DNA of 64,000 nt from SZAS-103 sp036496805. Its GTDB lineage: Bacteria > Pseudomonadota > Gammaproteobacteria > Xanthomonadales > Xanthomonadaceae. The position numbers and the translations under genes are program-made. Positions 25,774 through 33,715 of this stretch are shown here, in pieces (the first letter of the stretch is position 1; the number at the start of each line of letters is the position of its first letter). Where the stretch lies: the NCBI GenBank assembly GCA_036496805.1, contig DASXKN010000029.1, positions 375,144 to 439,143 on the forward strand. Direction: 5' to 3'. The notes beneath the pieces were generated by a model. That model did not search any database. It was not told the DNA's origin and saw only the letters and a program-made list of their open reading frames with translations.

Positions 25774-28301
25774 GGCTGGCCTGCGGCGATGGCGAGGAAA
25801 CGGTCGCGCGCGTCGCGCAGGTAGTCGAGGGTGATGCGGCGCTCGTTCGCGTCATTGAAGTCGTCGCGGGCTTCGATCAGCTTGAGGGTGTCGGTCAGCC
25901 AGTCGGCGAAGTACTTCGCGTCCTGCGGCGCGCTGGCGGTGCGCTGCTGCGGGCCGACCCAGATCGGGTTGGTGGTCGCGTACGGGTACACGTCCTGCAC
26001 GAGCGGATCGGCGTTGTCGTTCCAGGCGCGCAGCAGGACCCAGCCGCCGTCGAGCGTGACTTCACCGCTGCTGTCGAAGTGGTCAAGGTTGCTGTCCACG
26101 AGGAAAGTCGTCACGACATTCCCGTTCTGCACGAGTTCGAGGTGGTTGATGGCGCCGGAAGAGCGCAGTGCGACCTGGAAATGATGCGGGCCCGGCCGCA
26201 CGCTGCCGCCGGGTTTCACGCCGTCGATCAGCAGGCCCAGCAGCGGGCCGTTGCTGGCGAAGCCATGACCGGCCTTGAGCGCGGCGAAGATCGATGCGGT
26301 GTCGCGCTGGCCGTCGGTGTCGAGGAAGACGCGATTCTGTCCGACCGGTCCGCGCAGCGAGGCGTAGTTCGCCATCGCGTCGGTGCCGGCGCCCGTGGGC
26401 AGGTGGAAGCCGAGGTTGAGCAGCTTGTACCAGACGGTCGCGGTGGCGATCGGATCGGAGAAGCCGACGATCTCGATGTAGTCTACCTTGCCATTGAGTA
26501 CGTCGGCAGGCAGCTCGTTGGTGAGGTCGGTGTCTTTCGCCGGATCGGGCAGGATGTCGAACGGATGCACGTAGCCGACGATTCCGCCCTGCGCATGCGC
26601 GAGGTCGGCGACCGCGGCATTCGTCGGGTACGGGCTCGCGAGCGGCGAGTGGCGGTAGGAGGCGAAGCCGGGCGTGATGTAGTGGTCGTGCAGGTCGAGC
26701 AGGCCGAGGTGGCCCCACAGGCTGGTGTGGTATTCCTGCGCGTGCAGCACGGTGACCTGCGGCGTGCTCGCCGGATCGGCATCGGGCCGGAACCAGGCGA
26801 GGTCGGGGACGCGCTGCTCCTTGTTGACGATCAGGTCGTAGGCGAGGTCGAGGTCCTCGGCGCGTGCCTGCCGCGCGAGGTTCGCCGGCGTGTTGCGGTA
26901 GTGGCCGCCGTAGTTCATGTGGATGTGCAGGTCGGCGCTGATCCAGTCGCCGAACTGGGTGGGCAACCTGTGCGGATGGAACTGCATGGCGATTCCCATG
27001 TCGTCTCCGGCCATGAGTCCCACGGTGTTGTGCGAAGCGTAGGCGAAGCCGTGCTGGGCGACGATGTGCAACGTTCCTGAGGGTACATCGATGACGCACG
27101 GCGGCGCGCATTCGAAATAGTGGTTCTCGGCGGACTGCAGGGAGCGATCGAAACCGTCGTCGGCGTGCATCCATGCATCGCGCGGCGCGTACGCGCGGCC
27201 GTCACCCGCCAGCACCGACACGCGCCCCGGGATGCGCTCGCCGTTCTCGTCGATGAGGTTCAGTCTCAGGCGTGCCTGTGGCATGCGGAAATGCAGGCGT
27301 TTCGCCTGGATGGTGCGGGTCGCGCCGCCCACCGCGTCGACCACGCGGAGGACCGTGTTGCCGTTTTCGGCTCGGGCGGCATCGACGCTGTTGTCGATGT
27401 AGGCGATCCGTTGTCCGTCCGGCGACCAGCGCGCATGGCGGCGGTCCGAATCGCCGAACGTCAGCGGCAATGGCGGCGCGCCGGTCGTGGTCGTGAGCCA
27501 CAACTGTTCCGACTGGCGCCCTCGGTAGCTGGTATAGAGCAGGCGCTTGCCGTCGGGCGCGACCTCGGGACGCGTGTTCCAGTTCGTTTCCTCGCTGAGC
27601 ACCTTGTGGCGCTGCGAAGGATCGTTGACCGAAGCGGCCCAGATATCGCCGGTGCCCCAGGTCACGTCGTGGTTGGAGACGTAGTAGATCGTCGCGCCGT
27701 TGGGCGACCATGACGGGTTGATCGCGTGGTCGAAGGCCGAGTAGTAATAGCGGTCGGTGGCCGTCTTCGTTTCGCCGAGCAGCGGATGCGCGGCGTGCAG
27801 GCCGGTCGCGTCGATGTCGGCGATGAACAGGTTGAAATGGCCCGTGCCCTGCGTGGAGACCCAGGCGATGCGCCGGCCGTCGGGCGACAGGCGCGGCTCG
27901 ACGTTCACCGCGCCGGCGGAGGTGAGGCGCTGTTCGCGGCCGGTTGCCAGGTCCAGCCGCCAGAGCTCGACCGCGTTGCCGTCGTAACGGTCGAACACCA
28001 CGCTGCGGCCATCGCGTGCGACGTCGGGCTGGTAGTCGTAGGCGCCGGTCGCGTGGGTGAGTTCGGTGGCTTCGTCGTTGCCGATGCGCTGCTCCCACAG
28101 CGAACCGGCCATGCTGTAGACCAGCGTATCGCCGTCGGGCATGAAAGCTGCCGATGATGGCCCGGTCGTGAGCTGCGGAAGGTAGAGCTCGCGCCAGTAG
28201 TAGTTGTGAGGCAGGTCGACCTGCTTGAGCACGGGCTCACGGCCGGCGATGGCTGCGCCGGCCAGCGTTGCAAGAAGCAACGCCAGAAGGTGACGGGTCA
28301 T
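25770..28301 (-). CDS. Exported TolB-propeller / CehA-McbA-type metallohydrolase
   Basis: An 843-residue exported protein. The signal peptide (RHLLALLLATLAGAAIA) is followed by a PD40 beta-propeller (about 45-330, repeated LSPDGRRIAWVS-like blades) and a linker. A PHP-type domain of the CehA/McbA kind then starts near residue 455 with the metal motif SADLHIHMNYGGHY (H459, H461) and continues with YVHPFDILPD and GAGTDAMANY. CehA/McbA enzymes hydrolyse carbamates or related bonds; the substrate here is unknown. The propeller probably presents or gates substrate. It is coupled by ATGA to an S9 peptidase that also has a propeller. The start follows GGAGGTGCACCC. Confidence 0.88.
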   Translation of the reverse strand: MTRHLLALLLATLAGAAIAGREPVLKQVDLPHNYYWRELYLPQLTTGPSSAAFMPDGDTLVYSMAGSLWEQRIGNDEATELTHATGAYDYQPDVARDGRSVVFDRYDGNAVELWRLDLATGREQRLTSAGAVNVEPRLSPDGRRIAWVSTQGTGHFNLFIADIDATGLHAAHPLLGETKTATDRYYYSAFDHAINPSWSPNGATIYYVSNHDVTWGTGDIWAASVNDPSQRHKVLSEETNWNTRPEVAPDGKRLLYTSYRGRQSEQLWLTTTTGAPPLPLTFGDSDRRHARWSPDGQRIAYIDNSVDAARAENGNTVLRVVDAVGGATRTIQAKRLHFRMPQARLRLNLIDENGERIPGRVSVLAGDGRAYAPRDAWMHADDGFDRSLQSAENHYFECAPPCVIDVPSGTLHIVAQHGFAYASHNTVGLMAGDDMGIAMQFHPHRLPTQFGDWISADLHIHMNYGGHYRNTPANLARQARAEDLDLAYDLIVNKEQRVPDLAWFRPDADPASTPQVTVLHAQEYHTSLWGHLGLLDLHDHYITPGFASYRHSPLASPYPTNAAVADLAHAQGGIVGYVHPFDILPDPAKDTDLTNELPADVLNGKVDYIEIVGFSDPIATATVWYKLLNLGFHLPTGAGTDAMANYASLRGPVGQNRVFLDTDGQRDTASIFAALKAGHGFASNGPLLGLLIDGVKPGGSVRPGPHHFQVALRSSGAINHLELVQNGNVVTTFLVDSNLDHFDSSGEVTLDGGWVLLRAWNDNADPLVQDVYPYATTNPIWVGPQQRTASAPQDAKYFADWLTDTLKLIEARDDFNDANERRITLDYLRDARDRFLAIAAGQP

Positions 28302-28323
28302 GGGTGCACCTCCGCTGCTTTTG

Positions 28324-28411
28324 ACGTCATCCCCGCGAAGGCGGGGATCCACGTGCGCAGGAAGCCAGCGTGGATGACGTGGGTGGATCCCCGCCTTCGC
28401 GGGGATGACGT
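28324..28411. repeat. REP-type inverted repeat (cccgcgaaggcgggg family)
   Basis: Two 29-base arms, acgtcatccccgcgaaggcg... (28324-28352) and its exact reverse complement (28383-28411), face each other across 30 bases. Each arm also contains a smaller internal hairpin around cgcgaaggcg. It lies between the end of the aminotransferase gene's upstream neighbour start and the aminotransferase stop. Related copies occur at 29953 and 55967-56053. Confidence 0.85.
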
Positions 28412-28445
28412 GCAGGAGCCGAAGTGGGTGGCGGACACGGTGGCC

Positions 28446-29771
28446 TCAGGCCTGCAGCTGCAGGGCTTCTTCGAGACTGGCGCGCAGCATGACCATCGCC
28501 TCGTCGATCTGCGTGGTGGTCACGTTCAGCGGCGGCATGAAGCGGATCGTGCTGGCGCCGCAGGACAGCAGCAGCAGGCCGTTGTGGAAGGCGCGGTTGA
28601 CCGTGGCGTCGCAGAGCGCGCGTGCGGGCGATCCTGCCTCGCCGCTTTCGACGAGTTCGATGCCGATCATCAGGCCCCTGCCGCGGACTTCGCCGATGCA
28701 CGGGAAGTCGCGCTGCAGATCGCGCAGCCGCGCCATGAAATGCGCGCCTGCGCTCGCGGCGTTGTGCACGAAACCGTCGGCGACTAGATCGAGCGTCGCG
28801 TTCGCAGCCGCGCAGGCGATCGGGTTGCCGCCGTAGGTGTTGCCATGCGCACCGCGCTTCCATTGCGACATCAGCGATTTGCGCGCGACGACCGTACCGA
28901 TCGGCAGCCCCGAGCCGAGCCCCTTGGCCAGGGTCATGATGTCGGGCGCGACGTCCCAGTGCTCGCAGGCGAACATCTTCCCGGTGCGACCGACGCCGGA
29001 CTGCACTTCGTCGAAGATCAGCAGGATGCCGTGCTCGTCGCAGAGCGCGCGCAGGCCGGCGAGGAAGCCGTCCGGCGGGACGAGATAGCCGCCTTCGCCC
29101 TGGATCGGTTCGACCAGGATCGCCGCGACTTCGGCCGCAGGCACGCTGCGTTCGAACAGGGAGCGGATGTAGTCGAGCACGGCCTTGCCCTGGTCGGCTC
29201 CGGCAAACAGCGGCCGATAGGGATTGGGGTAGGGCACATGGGTCACGCCGGGCATGGTCGGCGCGAAGCCGAGCTGCTGGGTGTACTTGCTCGAGGTGAA
29301 CGACAGCGAGCCCATCGTGCGGCCGTGGAAGCCGCCGAGGAAGCCGATGAAGCGCGGCCGCCGGGTGATGTAGCGCGCGAGCTTGAGCGCGCCTTCGACG
29401 GCTTCGGTACCGGACTGGCAGAAGAAGCTCATCGCAGGTTCGCGCATCGGTGCAACGCGGGCGATGCGCTCGCCGAGGCCGACCATCTGCTCGTGCCAGT
29501 AGTCCGAGGAGATGTGCAGGAAATCGTCGGCGGCACGCTTCACCGCTGCGACCACGTCGGGATGGGCGTGGCCGGTCGAGCACACGGCGATGCCGGCGGC
29601 GAAGTCGAGAAAGCGGTTGCCGTCGACGTCCCAGACTTCGCTGCCGCGACCGCGGGACATGACGAAGGGGTAGTCGCGCGGATACGAGGGGGAGATGACC
29701 GCGGTGTCGCGGGCGATCATGGCCTGGGCCTTGGGGCCGGGGAGGTCGGTCTTGATGTGGTCGTTGTGCAT
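28446..29771 (-). CDS. Class III aminotransferase (omega / 4-aminobutyrate type)
   Basis: A 441-residue PLP enzyme of the class III family. Recognisable elements are FCQSGTEAVEGALKLARY, GGFHGRTMGSLSFTSSKYTQ, ILVEPIQGEGGYLVPP, LIFDEVQSGVGRTGKMFA and the PLP-lysine segment TLAKGLGSGLPIG. The sequence is closest in feel to 4-aminobutyrate / acetylornithine transaminases, moving an omega-amino group to a 2-oxo acid in the cytoplasm. The start has AAGGTG upstream. It is isolated by repeats on both sides. GABA transaminase is plausible, but no succinate-semialdehyde dehydrogenase is adjacent. Confidence 0.9.
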   Translation of the reverse strand: MHNDHIKTDLPGPKAQAMIARDTAVISPSYPRDYPFVMSRGRGSEVWDVDGNRFLDFAAGIAVCSTGHAHPDVVAAVKRAADDFLHISSDYWHEQMVGLGERIARVAPMREPAMSFFCQSGTEAVEGALKLARYITRRPRFIGFLGGFHGRTMGSLSFTSSKYTQQLGFAPTMPGVTHVPYPNPYRPLFAGADQGKAVLDYIRSLFERSVPAAEVAAILVEPIQGEGGYLVPPDGFLAGLRALCDEHGILLIFDEVQSGVGRTGKMFACEHWDVAPDIMTLAKGLGSGLPIGTVVARKSLMSQWKRGAHGNTYGGNPIACAAANATLDLVADGFVHNAASAGAHFMARLRDLQRDFPCIGEVRGRGLMIGIELVESGEAGSPARALCDATVNRAFHNGLLLLSCGASTIRFMPPLNVTTTQIDEAMVMLRASLEEALQLQA

Positions 29772-30447
29772 GGATCACCTTCTTGTCGTCGTCATGCGGG
29801 CATTCGCGGCATTCGGGGTATTTCGAGCGGTCCCGATTGTTCCTGTGCTCGTCATCCCAGCATAAGCCGGGAGCGTTTCTCAACAGCGAAGCTGATCATC
29901 CATTTGATCTTGCTCTTCGCACCCGCTCTTCGCACTCGCTCTTTGCACTTGTTCGTCATTCCCGCGAAGGCGGAAGCGTTTCACAACAGCGAAGCTGGTC
30001 AATCCAGTGACTTTGTTTTTTGGAAGCAACAAGAGCACAAGAGCAAGAGCGTTCCGCGCTTTCGCGCGGGTTACTTTCTCTTGACCTTCGGCCCATCCAT
30101 GGGCCTCACCTTCGCTACGCGAAGGCGCTGCGCGGTTCAGATCGCTCCTGCGATCTGTCGGGAGAAAGTAACCAAAGACCATTGCGCCGGCGTCGCCGCC
30201 GCGAAGAAGCCGCGTCGGTACCCTGCGCTCCTCGGAAAACGCGGGCCGGCCCGAACTCGCACATCCGACCGCCATGGATGGCGGAAATGCCGAAAATGCA
30301 GGAGCAATTTTCGGCCATGTGCTCGGACATGCGGGCCTATTCCCCGCGTTTTCCTGCGGTGCTCGGCTCGCTTTACGGCGCAAGAACAAGTGGAGCAGAA
30401 GCGGTGGAGCAGAAGCGGTGGAGCAGAAGCAGTGAGGTGGAAGTGGG
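29772..30447. other. Repeat-rich intergenic stretch without a convincing gene
   Basis: About 676 bases. The left part (29830-30060) is less G+C-rich, with degenerate direct repeats such as ctcttcgcact/ctctttgcactt and aagagcacaagagcaagag and a REP half-site (cattcccgcgaaggcgg, 29953). The middle (30060-30350) can be read on the minus strand as an Arg/Ser/Pro-rich protein, but it carries only low-complexity sequence and a self-complementary part (gatcgctcctgcgatc). The right end has a 14-base tandem repeat. I see no supported coding gene. Confidence 0.55.
30390..30431. repeat. 14-base tandem repeat, three copies
   Basis: Three consecutive copies of gtggagcagaagcg (30390-30403, 30404-30417, 30418-30431; the last ends in a). 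It abuts the 3' end of the CatJ-type gene. Slippage-prone short tandem repeat. Confidence 0.85.
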
Positions 30448-31233
30448 TCAGGCGGGTATTTCAATTCTGCGGCTGTGGGCGGCCCTGGTGCGGGCGTTGA
30501 GGGCGCGGAGGGTTTCGAGTTCGGTGGCGGTGGGGACGGGGATCGTCTCGATATGGTCGGCGATCAGCAGGGGCCAGCCGACCTTGTCGCGGGCTTCCTC
30601 GATGCTTGCGCCGGGGAACAGGGCGACGAGCTGGAGTTCCTCGCTTTGCGGATGTGGGGCGAGCATGCCGAAGTCGGTGATCACGGCGCTCGGGCCGCCG
30701 CCGGTCGCACCGATGCGCTGGCGGGCGCCCGAGCCTTCGAGATAGCCGGCGCTGGTGCGGAAGTCGATGCGTTCGACGAAGCTGCGCCGGTTGGCGGCGA
30801 GCATCACGAAGGTCTGCTTCGCGTGCGCGGCGATCTCGGGTGCGCCGCCGGCGCCCGGCAGGCGCACTTTCGGTGCGTCGTACGGCCCGACCACGGTGCT
30901 GTTGAGGTTGCCGTGGCGATCGATCTGCGCGGCGCCGAGGAAACCGACGTCGACGCGCCCGGCCTGCAGGTAGTGGCTGAAGATTTCCGGCAGCGGCACC
31001 ACGCAGGACGCGGTCAGCGCGAGTTCGCCGTCGCCGATCGACAGCGGCAACGCGTCGGGGCGCGTGCCGATCGTGCCGGACTCGTAGATCAGCACGATGT
31101 CGGGCGCGTGGGTGAGCCGTGCGAGGTTGCAGGCCGCGCTCGGCAGGCCGATGCCGACGAAGCAGACGCAGCGATCCCACAGCAGGCGCGCGGCAGCAAT
31201 CGTCATCAGTTCCTCGCGCCGGAAATCGCTCAC
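30448..31233 (-). CDS. catJ: 3-oxoadipate CoA-transferase beta subunit (CatJ-type)
   Basis: A 261-residue CoA-transferase beta subunit. The start is a GTG after GAGGAGG, giving VSDFRREELMTIAAARLL, which aligns with the family N-terminus. VGIGLPSAACNLARLTHAPD, VLIYESGTIGTRP, SIGDGELALTA, VDVGFLGAAQIDRHGN and VRLPGAGGAPEIAA match CatJ-type 3-oxoadipate CoA-transferases closely. With the alpha subunit, it moves CoA from succinyl-CoA to 3-oxoadipate. IpdB/glutaconate transferases are relatives, but the 'ESGTIG...LPLSIGDGEL' run and the thiolase partner favour the 3-oxoadipate role. It ends the minus-strand operon, 52 bases after the alpha-subunit gene. Confidence 0.86.
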   Translation of the reverse strand: MSDFRREELMTIAAARLLWDRCVCFVGIGLPSAACNLARLTHAPDIVLIYESGTIGTRPDALPLSIGDGELALTASCVVPLPEIFSHYLQAGRVDVGFLGAAQIDRHGNLNSTVVGPYDAPKVRLPGAGGAPEIAAHAKQTFVMLAANRRSFVERIDFRTSAGYLEGSGARQRIGATGGGPSAVITDFGMLAPHPQSEELQLVALFPGASIEEARDKVGWPLLIADHIETIPVPTATELETLRALNARTRAAHSRRIEIPA

Positions 31234-31285
31234 GCGGCCTCCTCGCGCAGCCCGGCGGGGAAGCCTGCGAAAGAAAGCATCGCGA

Positions 31286-32131
31286 TCACGCTGCCTCCGG
31301 GCGAAGGCTGCGCAGGAAGCCTGCATGGTCGCCGGTGGCGAGTACATGGCGTTCCATCCAGTTCGTGAAACCCTCGCGCGCGCGCGCAACCACGTCCCAG
31401 TGCAGGTAGAAGGCGTTGTCGCGCGCGTAGTGGCCCTGCGCGTAGGAAGGATAGGCGCCGCCGCGCACGTGCGCGACCGCGGTCACGACCCAGTGCGGCA
31501 GCACGATCGCGTTCATCGCCGGCGGCAAGGCGTCGACGATCTCCTCGACGGTGACGATCAGCGTCTTCGCGGCGAACGCGGCTTCGCGCGCGGCGCCGAC
31601 GATGCCGTGGATGGCGACGTTGCCGGCGCGGTCGGCGCGCTGCGCGTGCAGGATCGTCACGTCGGGATTGAGCGCCGGCACCGCCGCCAGCGTTTCGCCG
31701 GTGAACGGGCATTGCACGCCGCGGATGCGCGGGTTGTGCGCGGGCAGGTCGGTGCCGATGTAGCCACGCAGCACGCCGAACGGGAGTCGTGCGGCGCCGG
31801 CGCAGAAGGCGGCGGCCATGCCGGCGTGGCTGTGCTCGTCGAGCTCGAGCTTGCGCGGCCAGCCGTGCTCGACCGCGTCGCGGAGGCGATGCAGCGAACC
31901 CACGCCGGGATTGCCGCCCCAGGAGAACGTCAGCTTGCGCGCACAACCCATGCCGATCATCTGGTCGTAGACCAGGTCGGGCGTCATCCGGATCAGGTGC
32001 AGGTCGCGCCGACGCTGGCGGATGATCTCGTGGCCAGCCGCGAACGGGATCAGGTGGGTGAAGCCCTCCAGCGCGACGCTCGCACCATCCGGCACGAAGC
32101 GTTCGATCGCGTCGGCGAGCGTCGTGATCAT
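31286..32131 (-). CDS. catI: 3-oxoadipate CoA-transferase alpha subunit (CatI-type)
   Basis: A 281-residue CoA-transferase alpha subunit. Strong family blocks are VALEGFTHLIPFAAGHEIIR, LIRMTPDLVYDQMIGMGCAR, KLTFSWGGNPGVGSLHRLRD, CPFTGETLAAVPALNPDVTI and HAQRADRAGN. These match the CatI subunit of 3-oxoadipate CoA-transferase of chlorocatechol degraders more closely than ScoA/PcaI. The ATG overlaps the ALDH stop (ATGA, 32128-32131), so expression is coupled. The C-terminal GHYARDNAFYLHWD segment is also typical. The operon order, aminotransferase-ALDH-CatI-CatJ, suggests 3-oxoadipate is produced by the first two enzymes. Confidence 0.87.
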   Translation of the reverse strand: MITTLADAIERFVPDGASVALEGFTHLIPFAAGHEIIRQRRRDLHLIRMTPDLVYDQMIGMGCARKLTFSWGGNPGVGSLHRLRDAVEHGWPRKLELDEHSHAGMAAAFCAGAARLPFGVLRGYIGTDLPAHNPRIRGVQCPFTGETLAAVPALNPDVTILHAQRADRAGNVAIHGIVGAAREAAFAAKTLIVTVEEIVDALPPAMNAIVLPHWVVTAVAHVRGGAYPSYAQGHYARDNAFYLHWDVVARAREGFTNWMERHVLATGDHAGFLRSLRPEAA

Positions 32132-33699
32132 CCCTCGACCACCGTGCGCGACTGTTCGCGCAGGTACTGCGCGAGGTAGTAGAACGAAGCGATCGCCTTG
32201 CCGGTCGAGCCCGAGCCTTTCCATCCGCCGAACGGCTGGTAACCGGGCCACGCGCCGGTGGTCGCGCCCTGCGGACGGTTGGCATAGGTCACGCCGGCCT
32301 CGATGTGCTCGTGGAACCAGGCCGTCTGCTCAACACTGCCGTAGAAGCCCGCGGTGAGTCCCATCGTGGTGGCGTTCGCCAGCCGCATCGCTTCGGCGTC
32401 GTCGCGGTAGCGGTGGAGCATCAGGATCGGCAGGAACATCTCGTGCTGCCACAGCGGATGGTCGAGCGGCGCTTCGGCGAGGGTCGGCTCGACGTACCAG
32501 CCGCGTGCGTAGTCGTCGCTCGCGATCGTTTCGCCGCCGGCGACCAGCTTCGCGCCGCCGCTGCGCAGGGCCTCGACGTGGCGGGCGAATTCGCCGTGGG
32601 CGTTCGCGTTCACCACCGGGCCGAGCCAGTGCTCGCGCCTGCGCGGATCGCCGATCGCGATCGCGCCGATCTGCTTGCGCAGGCGCTCGACCAGTGCGTC
32701 GGCCACGCTCTCGTGCACGTACAGCCGCGAGAGCGCGGAGCACTTCTGTCCGCCCATGCCGTAGGCCGAGCGCACGATGCCCGCGACGGCGCGGCCGAGG
32801 TCGGCCTGCGCGGTGACGATGCAGGGATTCTTGCCGCCCATCTCGGCGATGCACGGACGCGGGAAGTCGCCGCCGGCCATGTGCTGCATGATCCGGCGAC
32901 CGACCACGACCGAGCCGGTGAAGGTCACGCCCGCGGTCAGCGGATGGCGCACGAGTGCGTCGCCGACTTCGCGGCTCGATCCGGACAGGTAGTTGAAGAC
33001 GCCGGGCGGAAGTTCCGCGTCGCGGACGCAGTCGGCGAGCAGGCGGCCGGCCCACGGTGTGTCGGTCGCGCCCTTCACGACCACCGTGTTGCCGGTCACC
33101 AGCGCGGCCGCGACCGGGCCGCCGGCGAGCGCGAGCGGGAAGTTGAACGGTGCGATCACCACCCACGCGCCGTAGGGACGCATCACGCTGGCGTTGCGCG
33201 AGACGAAGCCTTCGACCGGATCGTCCGGCAAGGCGTTCGCGTAGCCGGCGTGCTGCTCGAAGTCGTCCGCGTAGTGGCGGAAGAAATCGACCGTCTCCTG
33301 CGCTTCGGCGAGCGCCTCGACGCGGTTCTTGCCGACTTCCAGCACCAGCGCGGCGGCGATGTCGTAGACGCGATCCTCCATGATCTGCGCGACCCGGCGC
33401 AGCAGGCGCACGCGCTCGCCGACCGGCGTCGCGCGCCAGGCGGGGAAGGCTCGGTGCGCGGCCTGCATCGCCGCGTCGGCGTCGGCCGCGTCGGCGAGCG
33501 CGAAGTCGCCCAGGCGCAGGTCGCGATCGATCGGGCTGCGCCGGTCGGCGTGATGCAGCGCTTCGCGGTCGGCGCCGTCGATGAACAGCGCATGGCCCTG
33601 GTCCATCCCGGCTTCCACCCGCGCCAGCGCAGCCTCGAAGCCCTCGTGCATCGCCTCGGGCGGGTTGTACATCGTCGCGTAGGTGAGGCGGAAAGACAT
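32128..33699 (-). CDS. Aldehyde dehydrogenase, P5C-dehydrogenase-like (semialdehyde oxidation)
   Basis: A 523-residue NAD(P)-dependent aldehyde dehydrogenase. The catalytic cysteine is in YGMGGQKCSALSRLYV and the glutamate in CIAEMGGKNPCIV. The oxyanion asparagine is in IAPFNFPLA. The GQKCSA signature is typical of 1-pyrroline-5-carboxylate / glutamate-semialdehyde dehydrogenases (ALDH4 group). The enzyme would oxidise an omega-semialdehyde carboxylate to a dicarboxylate, consistent with an aminotransferase upstream and a 3-oxoadipate CoA-transferase downstream. The start is the ATG with GAGG nine bases upstream. True proline catabolism is less likely because no putA/proline dehydrogenase is present. 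Confidence 0.88.
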   Translation of the reverse strand: MSFRLTYATMYNPPEAMHEGFEAALARVEAGMDQGHALFIDGADREALHHADRRSPIDRDLRLGDFALADAADADAAMQAAHRAFPAWRATPVGERVRLLRRVAQIMEDRVYDIAAALVLEVGKNRVEALAEAQETVDFFRHYADDFEQHAGYANALPDDPVEGFVSRNASVMRPYGAWVVIAPFNFPLALAGGPVAAALVTGNTVVVKGATDTPWAGRLLADCVRDAELPPGVFNYLSGSSREVGDALVRHPLTAGVTFTGSVVVGRRIMQHMAGGDFPRPCIAEMGGKNPCIVTAQADLGRAVAGIVRSAYGMGGQKCSALSRLYVHESVADALVERLRKQIGAIAIGDPRRREHWLGPVVNANAHGEFARHVEALRSGGAKLVAGGETIASDDYARGWYVEPTLAEAPLDHPLWQHEMFLPILMLHRYRDDAEAMRLANATTMGLTAGFYGSVEQTAWFHEHIEAGVTYANRPQGATTGAWPGYQPFGGWKGSGSTGKAIASFYYLAQYLREQSRTVVEG

Positions 33700-33715
33700 C
33701 GTCACGGACCTCGGA

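Noticed and set aside
29880..30464. 194-codon minus-strand frame in the repeat island
   Set aside because: Low-complexity Arg/Ser/Ala-rich translation of repeats, no ribosome-binding site or domain; treated as noncoding.
32128..33699. Assignment of the ALDH to proline degradation
   Set aside because: The catalytic signature fits P5C dehydrogenase, but there is no proline dehydrogenase and the operon partners point to 3-oxoadipate instead.
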